Part shown: piece by piece, positions 1 to 14,950 of the stretch | Numbering within the stretch: position 1 is the stretch's first letter | Layout: each line of letters starts with the position of its first letter | Assembly: GCA_024734555.1 (NCBI GenBank) | Contig: JANPWX010000097.1 | Coordinates: forward strand, 2,341,048 to 2,405,047 | Reading direction: 5' to 3' | Length of the DNA stretch: 64,000 bases | Origin: Trochalopteron elliotii | Taxonomy: Eukaryota; Chordata; Aves; Passeriformes; Leiothrichidae | Notes under the pieces: model-generated | What the model was told of the DNA's origin: nothing | Databases searched by the model: none | The model's input: only the letters and a program-made list of their open reading frames with translations | Translations under genes and position numbers: made by a program

Positions 1-1575
1 TTGTATTCTGATGAAGTGGGCAAGTCTTTTTAAATGACCAAGAATGGCTCATGCCAACAGTTAAGAGAAACAAACTACTCCTGCTTGCAACTTTTCTGTT
101 TAAAGCCCAAACAGAAATAATATCCAGTTATATAATATCCTTCTTTCCTCTCCTCATAAACCAGATGTGTCAAGAGTTAGTTTAACAGTGATTTCTGTGT
201 ATACTGTGATTTCTTGCTCAAAGCGATGATGCCTATCCATTACCTGTTCTGGGAATTGAGGACCTAGATTATTTTAAATAATTACATATTTTCTAGAATA
301 CAATTTTCAGCAAGGTTCCTCAAAAACATCTATGGACTTACAGCAACTTACATGGACTGCATGTTCAAAAGATTACACTTATTCCTTCACACCAGTTTAC
401 ATCTGGAAGACAACACAGCATTGGGGTCAGCTCTAGGCATAATCAAGGCATGCAGTTGCCTTGAGAAACAGGCCAGTCTATGGGGCAAAACAGTCTTCCC
501 TCCTGCCCAATCCTACCTATACCATGGTCCCAGAGGGAGCAGATAAGATATTCCTGCAAAATGCAGGATAGCAATCACAGGGCAGCAGTTTCCTACATAT
601 TTGCAGAAGTGACAAATGGAGCACTCTCCCAACCTGCCCCATCCCTCAAGTCCTCCAGCAGCTGCAGCAACAACCTTTGGAGAAGCTGCAAGGCTACTTC
701 TCCAGAGCTCTGCCCCTGACCTGGTGTCCCAGCTCCAACCTGCTCTTCTCCCTTTACCACATAGGGAAAGATGCCTGGCTTGACTAGCCTCAGATCTTCA
801 TACTCAAGAACAACAGTCATCCTCAAAACCCACCCAGCAGCCTTGCTGGCCCCAGACTACAACAGCTCTTGGCAGCTTAACAGTCTGAGGCATTGTAAGC
901 TGAGTGTGACAAAGAGTCCTTTCCCGTATCTGGCTTCAAAAGCATACCTACAACTGCCAGAAGTAATTTTGCTTGGCTATCTCAGTCCTAATAGCAGTAA
1001 AATGAAGATTCATTAGCATGTACTCATCATAAGACAAAGCAATATCAACTGTGGCCATGATGTGCCAACCTCATACACAAATCAAAGCCCTCAAGGATCA
1101 AACACCTAGGTCATTGCAGCCTAAGCCAAGGAGGCTGCCTCCAGCTGAGGCAATCTGTATCTTCTCTGGACGAGATACAGGAAACCCCCCAGACACCACC
1201 CCCATTAGTATGTTATTTACAAAACAAAGTATAAGAGAAACTCCACACATTCATTTAAAACAGCTCCCCAAGTTAATTCTTGTGCCATCTGAGCTCTTCA
1301 ACATATTTGGGAAGTACTATCTCCCCCTTTTTCTCTTACATTGTCCCAGTCATGACAGAAGCAGAGACTATTTGCCAGATCAGACACATTTCACTACCTC
1401 AACACACCAGTCCTGCAAAAGCCACACAGTAATACTTGAATCAGTTAAACATCACTAGAATTCCCAACATTCCCAAGAGTTTACCCTGTACTGAACAATG
1501 TCACCACTGAGGACAGGAACTGTGACACTGAATATTACAGGTGGTGTCCATTAAGGGTGGGGGAGAGTCCCTGAA

Positions 1576-1597
1576 AACCCTTCCATTAGGAAGGGTT
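1576..1597. repeat. Perfect inverted repeat, 9-bp stem
   Basis: AACCCTTCC, a four-base ATTA loop, then GGAAGGGTT. It forms a perfect short hairpin on either strand. No larger stem continues beyond it, so it is not a typical microRNA precursor. Confidence 0.85.
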
Positions 1598-4500
1598 CAA
1601 GCCCTCCACCCAAGCTGGACAGGCATCATCACCAAGACAGAGCAGTTCCCTCAAGCTGAATAGGTGCTTGAGAACACAACAGATAAACATGCATATGACA
1701 AACAGCTAATCGTATAGACATGTATGAAATATATTGTTTTACATAAAATACAAACAAATACCAGAAACAAAAATCACAAAATACCTTGCCCATGTGTATG
1801 ATTCTCCCACGTGAGAATGTACAGAAAGACATTTAACAGGTCCGTGGTGTCAGGTTCTTTTGATGCTAGGTATCTTTTCATTCTGCTGTCCTTTGCATCA
1901 GTGACTCAATCATATATTCCTTAAGGACAGAAACTTCTATTGGTGGCAATGGGGAAAAGGCAGAGGCATTTATCACAAACTACAACAGAGCAATATTCTC
2001 TGCCAATACTGCAGTCATTACCAAATTGTTTTTCACAATGCTGAAAAAAATTTAAAGATCCTCCTTTTTAATGCTACAAAGAACATGTGCATTTCCATAA
2101 ATCATGCAATCAGCATTTACAGCACCTGTAAAAGAATACATCAGCTGAAGTATTAATTTGTTTTCCTTAAGTGCTTCTCTCTTATTAGGTGACATTACAT
2201 CTTGTTCTTAAACAGTGAAACTCCAAATTACCCATTTTTAATGAAACCTATTTTTCCTCTGTCAGAATGCTGTTCAAAATGTTTTTCACTAGGTTTTTAT
2301 TTTCATGGTGACTCAGTTACTGAATTATAGTTTATTACAAGCAACTATTTTCAGATCAATTCCTTAAATCAAACAGTTTAGGCGATACTGTATTTTCTAT
2401 GCATACCAATTTTGTAAAGCATACTAATTCAATGTTAAAGCACTACAGGAGGAACACATCTGTCTTTACATGATTGTTTCAGACAAAGCTTTCAGAAGAA
2501 ACTGAGCGGCAAAGATAAGTTGACATGGAAATGTAATTTGCAATTTACTCTCAAATGTTAAGCAGCTGCCCTTTCTTTGGAAGGACAGCTGTTCTTTCAA
2601 GGTTCAGTAGGCAACAAAGTTGTTAAATATTTTCTTAACAACTAATTTTTTCTGGTCCTGAAAAAAATGCTTTTAGGAACCACTGTGTGATTTTGGGAGC
2701 TTAAAACATATCATTTTTTACTCACTCTCAAGGGCAAAGTCATATTTTCAACAAAGCCATTGAGGACCCAACCCTGAAAGCACCCCTCGTGTATTCAAGA
2801 AGATTCATTCACTTGTCTAAGAGCTGCTGGTGCCTACACAAACAGCAAGCTGAGCACTATCTGATAAGGTGTTCAATTGCTGCTTCAGTACATAATATTG
2901 AAGAGTAAGCTCTGAAGATGTTCACTGCAATAATCAAATTCAATGTCATTCTTCAGTAGATTCTTTCTTTCCCAGAAAATACATAAAGACTGCGCTTAGG
3001 TGTGTTTGACTTATATTAAGAAACTTCTCAATTTGGGGCATTCTTTCACATGTAAAATTAAAAGCATGTTCTTTTAGCTACTTAATTGCACCAAAATCTA
3101 AACAATATTCATGTAGACTAGCCATCAGGTAGATGTTATACTCAAAAAGCAAGAAGGGAGCTATGGGCCCTTCTCAAAACTTGTTCCAAAAAAATATTGC
3201 AGTGAGAGCAGCCACATTAAATAAAGACAGAAATTGCTGAACTCTATATTTATCACAGCAACCCCCCTCAAAAAATATCCCGAAGTTCTTCCCAATCACC
3301 ACGCAAAGACTTAGTTCACCTAATTCACTTTCCAGTTATTGGAGATTATTTCTTTTACCCACAACCCTAAAACCTCACTCAAGAGGAAGGGAAACAAAAT
3401 TTGCTATACTAACTAGCTATGGTACATTCAGGCAATCTAGGATGACATAGGTTATTGATTCCTGTGATTCAAATGACAGCATAAGACAGAAACTTGACAC
3501 AGTCATAATAAGTTCATACACTCACTTGAGCACAAAGTATGCACACAATTTCGGGCAGATCTGGCCACTTGTTCTGTGGCCTCCCTTTCTTAGCATCTAG
3601 AAAAAGGCCTCTCCAAACTCTTCCAGCTTGGAAGGGTTACAGATGTTTTCCACAATTTTCTTTTGCACATTATCAGAAATAAAACCAATGTGTTTAAAAT
3701 ACTCCATCCACCTCCAGGGAAATTCCAGGAACCATCCACACAGATGAGTAGGTGAATGATACATGATATCTGCTGTGTGGCACCACACAGACATCTTTTT
3801 GAGAGAACAAGTTGGTACGGGACTCCCAAGACTGTCAATAATCTATTGCTAATTTCGTGTTCATTTATGCTCATCACTACCTTGGTTGTACCCACCTTCA
3901 CTTTGTCATGTCACACTAGTAGCTCAGTTAAATAAATTTCTAACAACTACATTAAAATAAAATCCAGCATAAGTCATCTTTCTTGCACTTTAATCGACTA
4001 GGTGCTTTCAGTCCTATATCCAAGAGCATAACAAAAAAATCCACCATTGTTAACATATCCCAGTGAAATTATGACCATTTGATCAGACATGTCAGCGTTA
4101 AGGCATATATAAACTAGAAAATGGGAAAATTCTTCTCAGTCAACACAGGAAACCCTAAAAGGATAGTTCAACAGCACAACAATGATATCAACCCTTAAAC
4201 ACTGAAAATTTACTCCAGAGGAAAAGGTACAACCAACCACCTACATCTGTGAATGCACCAAAAATCAGTGAACTGTGAGCCAGATCTAACTTGCATTGAA
4301 ATGCAACTGTCTTCTCTTGTGCCCTTTAAGAACTGTTTTAATTAGTATACAACCAGGTTGAGTATTTCATTTTGAACAACCATATTGCAATATCAGTATG
4401 AAATCTCATATATGTTAAATTATACAGCATGGTGAAAATTCAAAATGCCAATTGACTGCAACTGCAAATGAAAATTGAGATGCTTTACAGAATAAAGAGA

Positions 4501-7500
4501 CTGCACTTCTAATCAACCACTAATAAACCCTGGACATGAGTAGCCAAGATGAGAAGGAGGGGGAGAGAAAAAAACCCAGTACGTTTTCACAGCCTACGGG
4601 AAAAATCCTTATATGTTGCCAACACAGGAACCAGATAATGCAGATATTAAAATTAAAGAATGGTATTTCGGATAGCTAATTACCACAGCATTCAGTACCT
4701 AGTTAGGTAAACTGCTTTACAGAAGCATATGATCTAGGGATAGTTTTAAACCCAGTTTAAATTCAGTTTTAAATGAAGTTCTACCTGAAAGTATACAGTT
4801 TTCTGTTAGATGTATCCATATCTCTAGTGATTTCAGTGAATATATTTGGAAACAGAGTGCAAATGTACAGCCTACATGTAACATATACATATATCTTCTA
4901 ATATCGATTTTTTTTTAAATGAAAACTAGTCAATGAGCAGCATTCTGTCTTGTGCACTGCAAAAACTTAGCACTAAATTGCTTGGCAGACTCAGAATATA
5001 CAGTGTCACTGAGTCAAGGAGCACTGCTAAAAGCCAGCATAAGACAACATGTTGATAGAACCTGTAAACTGTATCTGTAATCAAACTAACCCCTGTAGAA
5101 TGCTGCTGAAATCTGTTTTTGATGTATATTAAATGTGTCCCAGACCCCAAGCCAAGAATAACATTACATTGAGAGAACAGTTTGTGGCATCTCAGTACAA
5201 AGAAATCACAAAAACAATGCAATTATCAAACTTGGTCACTAACCTAACTAAAGAAAGCAAACAAAAAGAAAACGCACTTTACCTTTTTAAGGAAAAAATT
5301 CTGCAGTTTCCTGTGAGGCAGCTTTATCATCTTTTTTTCACCATCCAGGATACATGTCAGGCATTGCAAGTACTTGAGCCATTCTGCAGGGGCTTGACAC
5401 CTTTTGCCTTCTCTATTAACTGGCTGCAGTCAGCTTAGCCCAATGCGTCACCAAACACCAGCCCAGCCCCGCAACAGATTAAAAGGCAAGAGGTAGGCTG
5501 GATCTCATTTTTGACTCAAACAAGGAAGCTCTAATACAGACACTCCAGCTCCAGCTGAATACTTCGGCTGTGTTGACAGCACAAGGAAGAAGGGAATAGG
5601 TGTGAGGCCTGCATTGCTCCCTAAAACATCCCTGCAAAGTTAAAAAGGGGCAAGAATTTACAAGAGGATGAAAGCGGCACAGAGATGCTCAGAATCTCAC
5701 TGATCCTTTCAAATCCCATGCTACAGAAGAAACTCAATGTCCAGGACTCTGAACACGAGCCATCACTGCCTGCTGAGTGCAGCTTGTCACTGTGCACCTG
5801 TTAATTAAGCACATTGTATGTGATTCAGCCAAGCACAGGAAAGAGCCTGTCATTTACGTTCTCTTCAAATCATTGGAAGACTTATTTCCTCTGCATAGTT
5901 TTTAGAAAAAACTCTACACACACGCAAAGACGTTATATACAGATACATATGGAGTTATTTATAGAGCACACCAATGCTGAGCTTGAGTCAATACCATAGG
6001 AACCAGCAATCACGGGCATCGCTGCCTTCCCTTTGGGAATTTGCAACTAAAGCTCAGCTTCAGATTTGGAAGGACAGGGTCAGCAGCACACCAGCAATGC
6101 TGCTTCTCCTGGGCCATCCTAAAACAGCAAGTGCCATAGGGTGATCTGATCTCAAACACTGTGTTCAGTCCTAATCATGCTAACATGATGATAGTCCCTG
6201 TGTTTAAGAATGAAGCACACATTGAAACAGCTAGTTTAATCAATTTTAAAAAAAATCATTCCATAATCAAGCTACTTCCCTGATCATTGCTTGAAGAGTC
6301 AGTCTGTGTAAGAATACACAGAAATATATTATGAGAGGAATTTCTTCCAAACATTACCAGTTGCTCCCATGTCTCCATCTCCTGTTTTTATACTATAAAT
6401 ATTATTTCACACAAGCTGCAACTCTCTAATAGTCCATCTCTACCTGTATTATTTTTCTGCTATTTGCATAACTTTTTTACCTCAAGGACTATGTTTGTTC
6501 CTCTGCCCTCTCACTGCCAGTTCTTCAGGAGCTTAAGTAGCACAAGCCCTACCAAATGGTCACTGCAAATTTGCACTCCTACAAAGGCACACTTGCTTAC
6601 CCTCCAGCAAGTGGAAAGGTCTGAGGCAAACCAAGGAGAAAGGAGGTTAAAAGAGTTCAGCACACACTTAGCTGCAGAGGGTTTTGTTCAAGGGAAGGCC
6701 AAACATGACAGGCAGTAAAATGACAATTGCAGTAAAATGCAGAACCACATTGATAACTAGTGCTGCTATGCACCCCAAGTTCAGCTGAAGAGGCAGCACA
6801 CTGAAAACACCACAGAACAGAAATGCAACACGTCAGTCAGGAGAAAGATAGAGACCCAGGTTAATTACTGTCATAAACCAACAGCTGAAGATAAGCAGTA
6901 GACCTGGTATTTAAGATTATTCTGACCATCAGGGATTCAAACTGATGGAGAATTCCAGACTAGTTTTCTGAGAAGCACCCTGCACCACGAGGATATCTAT
7001 CAAAACAACATGGAGAAGATAATTCCAAGTCCAATTTCAAGAAGTTGTTCCAAAACTGACAACTGGGGAACACAAGAAGCAAGGCAGGGGGTAATTCTTT
7101 GGTGTGTTATGTTTGAAGCCTTTGGGTTCAATTTTAATAAAAGTTAGAAAAAACATTTCTTGGAAAATTCTTGGTGTGTAAAGTGGAAAAGAATCCAAGA
7201 TATCAGCAAAAAAGGGATGGTGAACATACCATAAAACCCACCTAGGTGCATGCAGCAGAAACATTAATTGCAGCTATAGTATCTTTCTCAGCAGTTTCTG
7301 CTACAAATGGGCAAGTCTGGTTTTTAAACCTGAAGCCTTTCAAGTCTGAAAAACCCTGTGACTTTGGGGTATGCATTACCAAGAAGTATATTACTTTTAA
7401 AACTAACAATTCTTACTACAGATCACCAGAATCTCCATAATTTCTCAGGATTTGAACTTTTGTCTAGGAGATTCCCCAGAGCCAAACAGCATTGACTTAG

Positions 7501-8282
7501 AATTTCATCTTTCCTATTGTAATTATTTGGCTGCATTTTCACTTCTGCAATCACATCCACAAAATTTGCAAGGTTTTCCTCTACAAAAGCAAATAAAGAT
7601 ACTTTGAAGAGATCTTAAATTCAAGATTTCCTTCTTTTGAGATAATACATAATCATACCAGACTTCATATTATTCTAGTTCTTTAAAGTTTAGCTCAAGC
7701 TGAACATTTAGATTTAAGGTGAAAATATCATAAAGACACCTCCATGCCTTCTAATACATAACCAGGTTTTGGAAAAAGAGCTGTATTACAGCAAAGGTCA
7801 AAGGTAGACTTTCAGCTGTAATTCCAAATTGCTGTAGTTTTGTTGTTTGCATTGTTTAGTTTCTTTAAAATCAAGAAAAACACTGAGGACTGAAGATACA
7901 CCTTCAGTATTATTTTTAGGTATTTATCTATGTCTGTATGTCAGAATACATTCTGAATTCTGTCACGGTTACTATGGTAGATAATTGCTTTTTGTTAAAT
8001 CTGACAGTGAACAGATGTAACACATACAGTCTACTTATTCACAATCCCCTCAGCTAAAAGCAACATTTCACATATAAACAAGTCCTCCAAACTCCAGGTG
8101 CATAAACACCTTTCCTTCCAGACACAGCTATCTGCCCTTTTCAAGTCAGTACACTGTTATATGTTATACAGGCTTTGCTTGGGCAATATAAACGAAATAT
8201 TCTTCATTAACTGGTGAATGCTTACCTCATCTTTCTGACCTAACCAAGAGAAGGAACATAATTTTTTAAAATTGTTGTTGCT

Positions 8283-8305
8283 GTTTATTGTTTGTTTGTT
8301 TGTTT
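8283..8305 (+). repeat. Short TTTG simple repeat
   Basis: About four to five TTTG units after GTTTATTG in RPS6KA2 intron 2. No function is suggested. Confidence 0.85.
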
Positions 8306-11004
8306 ATGAACTACACAGTTCTTAGCAGGCCTGCTCCCAATACTAATTCTTGTTAATATTAGAAAGATGGCATTAGCATCCCAAGAGAAGCTAGCCATAA
8401 GCAAATTCTGCAAGACTGAAGGAATAAAGCATCCTGTAGCCATATTTAGATCTTAATAGGGAACATATATACAGTATTTTTTATTAAAGAGAAATATAGC
8501 TCAGATTTTTCTTTCAATACAGCATTATTCTTCACTGGAACCAATATTAAAGAGTTCCATACAAATGTAGGTGGCATTAGGTACTCTTTTCTACACCCAC
8601 TGAAGTTACCTTTCCTTAATAACTCAAATCTGAAAAGATAAAATATCTCCCTGCTTTAACTCATGTGGGTAAAAAAAAAAGAAGCACAATTTGAAAAAAT
8701 TAGTGATTTTATCAGAAATTCTAATCAAATGTCAGTCCTGTAACTGACAGATTTCCATTTTACCTCCTGTTTTGATTTACAAATTCACAGACTTACAAAA
8801 CACCAGCAGAATTGTTTAACACTAATTAGTTTCTCCATACTCAAAAATCAAAAGTGACATTTTTGTCAGCTTTTCCCCCTCAATTATTTGAGGTCATTAC
8901 ATAGAGAAGTGATTTTTTTCCTTTTTGATGCTGAAAGGATTTCTCCAGACAACTAGCTAATGCAAATCTGTTTAAGCTTCCTGGGGCTGCAGAGCAAATG
9001 ACTGATCCAGATCTCTTACAGATAGATCACTGGTAACTTAGATCAAGAAAGATTCCAATATGATTGCCTGTTTTAAGACCTTTTTTCCCCAAACTTACTT
9101 AAAAATAACTAAGCATCTTTGATCCGGAAGTTTGGATTACAGAAACAATTTTTTCTTCCCCCTCCCACTCCTCAAAAGCCTAAAGGTGTGATTGTATCAT
9201 CTTCTCTTCTGTCCTGATATACGAAGCCCATGTCCTCAAGAGTCATCCTGAGGGATAAACAAGGAAGCAGAGCACAGAGCCACACATGAGAGCAAGCGAA
9301 AAGCACTCACCTTGGAAAGCAGAACTCTGCTCCCTTTTGAAAATCACTGGTGCCAAAACCCGCAGCAGTTTAGGCTTGGCAGTGCCCTCTTCTGGCAGCA
9401 GCAAGAGCCCCTAATCTTCCCCTCTTGCTCCAACTAGCAAACGTCACTGCCTGGCAGATCCTGCCCAAAGCTTTAAAACAACTCTCACGTAAACCCCTCT
9501 CCCCTCACACCTTCTCAAACACCCAACACAAAGGCAGTTTCCTGGGGGACTGATGCCAAGCACTACTGCAATAAAAGCAAGGAATTCGTTTCTCCACAGG
9601 ACCCGCTTTGTCTCCTTGCTGCCCTAAGAGTCCTTGAGTTACCCTTTTAAGATGATCTCAATGAAAAAATGACTGCATCACCTCTATACCAGAAACAGTT
9701 CTCTGCCATTAAAAACAGAAAAAAAGAAACATGACTACATCACAGTTGGGAAAGATCTAGATGTAGAAGTAACTAAATGGGAAAGGTGAACAACTTTTAA
9801 CAAAAGAGAGGCGCATTTTATTTCCTGAAACTTACTATATCACAAAGCTTAAGGAGATTTATGGCCAAGGTCTTCAAGAGATTCATTTCAAGTTCTGCTG
9901 TGAATTTGGATACTGTGATCAAGGTTCAATCAAGATTTTCCTTTCTTTATTAAACTTCTATGAGGGTAAAACCGCTCCATGTATTTTCTCTAAATCTTTA
10001 TTATAAATGCAAGAGACCTTCAAGTTGATTTCTACTTGGACACAATGGTCTCTTGAAGAGCAGGTTTTTGGTGGGAGGTGGTTGGGGCTTTATTTTGACT
10101 CCTACCTTTGTCTTTTCTTTCTAAGTTTCTGGTCACTATTCAGTATGATATAGCCTCCCTCTAGGTAGAGGTTTCTTTGACAAACAATGGAGACTGTAAT
10201 TCAGCAACCTCAAGAGCAAATTAAAGCATTATTTTTGTCTACAGATGACACTTAAATTACAATTTGGGGAACCCTGATAGTTAATTTCCATCATAATCTT
10301 ACATGCAGAGCTTACTTTCCAGCAACAAAAAGGTTAAATCTCACACTTTCACCAGACAAAGAGGAACCACTGCCATCATGATGAACAGGAAAATATGCCA
10401 ACAGGTAATATGTTAAAGGAGACATAACACTGTATGCTCAAGCTCTGATCACAGAGAGAATTTCTCTGGGAACATTTGAGGGCAAGGACTAAATTTTTTG
10501 GACTTGCACTTTCAGCACAATATACTTTACTTCTGAGCCACTACTTTCATTGTGGCAGCCTGCTGCTAGGATAGCCTGGGAAAAGAGAACTAATTTACAA
10601 ATTGGATTTTGAGTGTTTCTGTTTCTTTCACTTATGTATAGGATTCAGCTTTTTAAAAATTTACTTAATTTTAATAAAAATACAATCATCCCACAACTCA
10701 AAGTGAGAACTTGAGTCAGAAGCACGTGGACAAAAAGAAACTCAGTAAGTACCAGGTCAAATCACTACACCTTCCTACCAGTATGGTGGTTCTAACCTCT
10801 TACATGCAGGTGCATGTACACGGATCCACTGGAAACAAGATTCTGGAGAGACACAGTGCTTCTTGGGAAGTAGACACATTCTACTTACAGATTTAAGTTT
10901 TAGGCATACATTTTACAGCATCCCAAGGGGATAAGTGGAGCAAAGTGTGAAGAAAAAAAACAAAGGAAGCACTCAAAATGTCTTGACAAACAGAGTCACT
11001 GGAC

Positions 11005-11018
11005 AAAAAAAAAAAAAA
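11005..11018 (+). repeat. Poly-A tract (A14) followed by G5
   Basis: Fourteen A followed directly by five G. It may be the remnant of a retroposed tail, but I see no recognisable element upstream of it. Confidence 0.9.
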
Positions 11019-14000
11019 GGGGGCAAGACTGCTGCAGGAGGAGTAACTAATGATTCATCTATGGCTGCAACCTGGAATTGCCTAGGGTTTCTACCTTTGT
11101 GGTAGATCTGTAATTTAGATACATACTGGAAATACGGCATGTTAGTAAATTATCTTGAACACAGATTCATATCTTCACCTGACCATTCCAATAGACAGAG
11201 TAAACACAAGTGAATAACTTATGTAGTTAAGTTGATGTGAAAATGGAAAAGCTTTCATACCACAAACTGTTCTTATTATAGTAATCACTGTAAAGATGAA
11301 CTCACATTGAGGGCAATTCCTTAGCACTGTGAACCAGGAAATCCTATTGCCCAAAGTGACTGCCTCTGATTCAGACTAAGATCTAAGTGTATGATTAGAG
11401 TGCTCCAACAAGTGTGTCTCTCAGGTAGGTTTTTTTTTTTTACATTTTAAATATTCTAAGTTTATAGATCATCTAAAAGCATACACTGCCAGAGTTTCAA
11501 AAATGTTTATTGTATTGGTGACTCTTATGCCTTGCTCATAGCTACAAAGGATATAAAAACGGAAGTAATACATCACTTAAGCCAGAGACCTTGGAGAAAA
11601 ACAGAAAAGCCCACAACTGAAAATACATCACATCTTTTCTTTAGGATAAAATACAAACTTAAGCCTATTCTCTTCATTTATTAGTATTCAATTGAATCTA
11701 CCTGTATCTTAATTTCATTTGTGATTCTTGAACAGTTTAGACATACATCTAAGGAAGAAAAAAGTTGCAATTTCTTACATTAGTTGATCTTCTCTTCCCC
11801 ACACAAAAGCAAAACCACATAAACCAAAAGAACCATCTCCTATCTGTTTCACATTTATTTAAAAGAAGTTTAATATTCTTCCCATCTCCTCGTATACATT
11901 TCTCTCCACTGCTCTAATAATTCTCCACCAACTCTTTAGTCTCAATAGCCATGTTGCTTTTTCATAGGTGAAATGACTGTAACTGAAAAAAGGGTTCCAA
12001 GTGAGAAAAATCAGCACAGTGGCATAGCTCTGCTGGTACTGCCTTTTCACCTCCTCCTGCCTACAGTACCCCCCATTGCTCCATAAACAGAAAGAGAATT
12101 GAAGCTCCAAAGCCTGTGTTCTGCATATCCCACAGTGGCACAATACTTGGCACAACAATGCGATCCCTGCATGCTGTTAGCATTTTGAAAGAGATTTCTA
12201 GAAATAGCTACACTACTGACTTTAAAAAAAACAAAACCAAACCTTTTTCTCTTCACCTTCAGAGCTTTTTCATCTGATTAAAGATACTATTTTTCTTCTA
12301 TTAAGACATTATGTGGATGTACCAAAAATGTGAATGCAGAATTTAATATCACAATGACAACATAAAAGTTCTTTGCTCATGGATTTAAAAAAAATCCATC
12401 TTCCAACTGACTTTATTATCTTATCTAATGTACAGTAGCACAATAATACTCTTTGTCATAATTCCAGTAATTTCTTCAGTTGATCATAACCTATTGTAAA
12501 ACAAACTCTGCTAAATAAAGTCCCTTCAAAACAATGTGCTAAGGTATTAATGCTTGGAAAATGTAGAGCTTCTCACAGGAGTTTTATCTCTCAGGTAAGG
12601 CAGAGGGTCCAGAATTTTAAAAGCAATAAGGCAACAAAAACACTGTCAATACAGGGATGATTCTAAAGTTATATTCAAAACATTCAGTTAAACCAAAAAA
12701 GTCAGGAAAAGAGCAACAAAAGCTGCAGCTAGATTTAGGCAACTGCAAGATCTATTTAATTAAGTATTAGTTAATGCAGGTCTATTTTTTCACTGAACAA
12801 CCTTCCACTGAATTTGATGTATTTTCTAATTGAATTTATGCAGAATTTTACACTGTGTTTACCTTTCAAAATTTCCATGTGAACAAGTACCCAAGAACTA
12901 CCATTAAGACTTTACAAATATGGTCTGTAATGCAAGAGTGCAGTCCAATTGCCTCTCAAATTCTTATCTCATTCTTAACAAATTTACAAAGGAATATGTA
13001 AACAGGTTTTTGAAATTTATATTGATGAACAGCAAACTTGCATTAAGTTTGGACAGAGGGAACAAGAGGACCATCTGTATGTTGTGTCGTTAGCCAAGCT
13101 GTAGGATGCTTTACAGGATGATTCGCAGGAATTATCATAGTTCTGACTCATAAATGGAAAATTATGTGTTTGGGCTGAAGTCATTTAGCTTCAGCAAAAC
13201 CACACATAAGCTTCCAACAGCTCAATATAAACAGCACCACAACGTAAAGGAAAATATTCAAGAACAGTACAAGCAAATGGCTGAAGAAAATATTGCACGC
13301 CTTAATTGATAATAATGAACTAGAGAGGGTTTGAGTTAAGCAATGGAAAACCCACACTAGAGACCTGTGCTTTTAGGAGCTTGTGAAACCATTTCTAGAC
13401 TGTACAGAATTCTTCCATTCACAGATGTAACAGATAATTTGATATGGAGGATACTTACTTAGAAGTGATTCGGTTTGAAAAACACAAACTCTGGCAGAAG
13501 CTTTGTAGTTAACATTAGAAGAAAAAAAAACTACAGTCATCTGCTCTAACAATTCCTGTTCAACATTAGCCATGAACTTTCATCCATTTATGCCTATCTG
13601 AAGCCAAATATCTGGGGTTTGGCTAAAGGCAGTTTTCTAGAAAGGAATTCAATTCTGACTTGAAAACGACAGAAGAAGGGCAAGCTCACTTCCCAACCTC
13701 TAAAATATCACTTCCCACACTCACAAAAATCTGCCAGCAGTTTCTATCTCTGTTCTCAGTGCTGGGTCTGGGGAGGGGGCTCAGTCTTCGGATTGCAGTT
13801 ACAGCTTCTCACACCAGCTCAGTGGTTGCCAGAGTTCCCCAGCTACTGCAAATGTGATTCACTTAAGTGCACGCTGCACTTTCGGGTCAGTTCTTATCAT
13901 TAAGAAAAACTTTAAATTGGTATTCAAAGAGACCAAAAGAAAACTCCACCCTAAAAACGACTGAAAAGCTACCCAAATTCTCATACAATGATTCATTCTT

Positions 14001-14914
14001 AGCTGATAAAAACCCTTTTGCCAAACAAGACAGACCTCTGCTGCCAGATGAAGTTACTGCAAGCTTCACAAGCTTCCTCATTACCCCAGAATAATTCCCT
14101 TGGGCTGGTTATAGGTTATAGCTTGCAGTGCAAAGCAAGGCTCTTGCTGCATCATAGTGGCATTTGAGCTGGCTTGTTGGCAGAGGTAGCCAAGCACAAA
14201 AATGAGGCGGTCAGCCCCTCCTTCCTAGTGTATTTCTTCCTAAGAGGCCCATCTCATATAAACAAACATGCTCAGAACCTCATAAAAAGCTACCCTTTGT
14301 GGCATTGCTGTTGCTCCTTAAAATAAGGTGCTACCAATCTCACAAGCAGAATTAAAAGACGCAATTGCTGAGACTAAGAAATTTAAAGATTTTAAAAGAA
14401 TGCATATTCCACAAATATCAAAATGCCTGCTTGCAGGTCAGCTTTCCATTGACCTGAGCTGAGGTCTATGACATTGGGACTAACGTGTGTCTTCCAGTCA
14501 CAGCATCCCAAATTGCATCCCAACCCTGTAAAAGTTAAACTATAGCTGTACTCAGGGTCCCAGTGCCAGTCTCCCTGTCAGACCCCTGTTCTGCACCACA
14601 GTTACTGTGGACTGCAACATTGCTCTGATGGTGTTCCAAATATTGGAGTTGAAAATGTGGTTTCTTATTTGGTTAAGAAACAACTAACTCTGCTTCATTT
14701 CAGTTCCTGCTTTAAATGTGTGTGGGTATACTCTAGCTTGTTCAAATTAATCCAGATTTGAGAATTTTAACTTGTGTTAGTCTCATCAAAGCAACGTTTT
14801 TTTCACTCCCCTTGTGCCTTCCATTGAAAGAGCAGGCTATGATTTAAGAAACAGAATTATCCTTCCTCACTGTTCAAAGCAAGAGCAGGGGGGAAACAGG
14901 CTAAAATTCCCATT

Positions 14915-14950
14915 GATAAAATCATTTGGGTTGGAAGAAACCACTAACAA
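14915..14950 (-). mobile_element. Possible short CR1 3'-terminal fragment
   Basis: The plus-strand text AATCATTTGGGTTGGAAGAA resembles the reverse complement of the CR1 3' end (AATCATAGAATGGTTTGGGTTGGAAGGGACC type). The match stops after about 35 bases, so chance or a very old truncated copy cannot be separated by eye. Confidence 0.35.

Noticed and set aside
1051..1458. 135-codon plus-strand frame in intron 2
   Set aside because: The residues resemble no family I know, the composition matches the surrounding non-coding DNA, and no splice or promoter context supports it.
1594..1604. B-box-like GGTTCAAGCCC as a tRNA or SINE promoter
   Set aside because: No A-box, cloverleaf or tail fits around it; it is part of the short inverted repeat.
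12379..12399. Short AT-rich hairpin (ATGGATTT..AAATCCAT)
   Set aside because: An 8-bp stem in AT-rich DNA is expected by chance.
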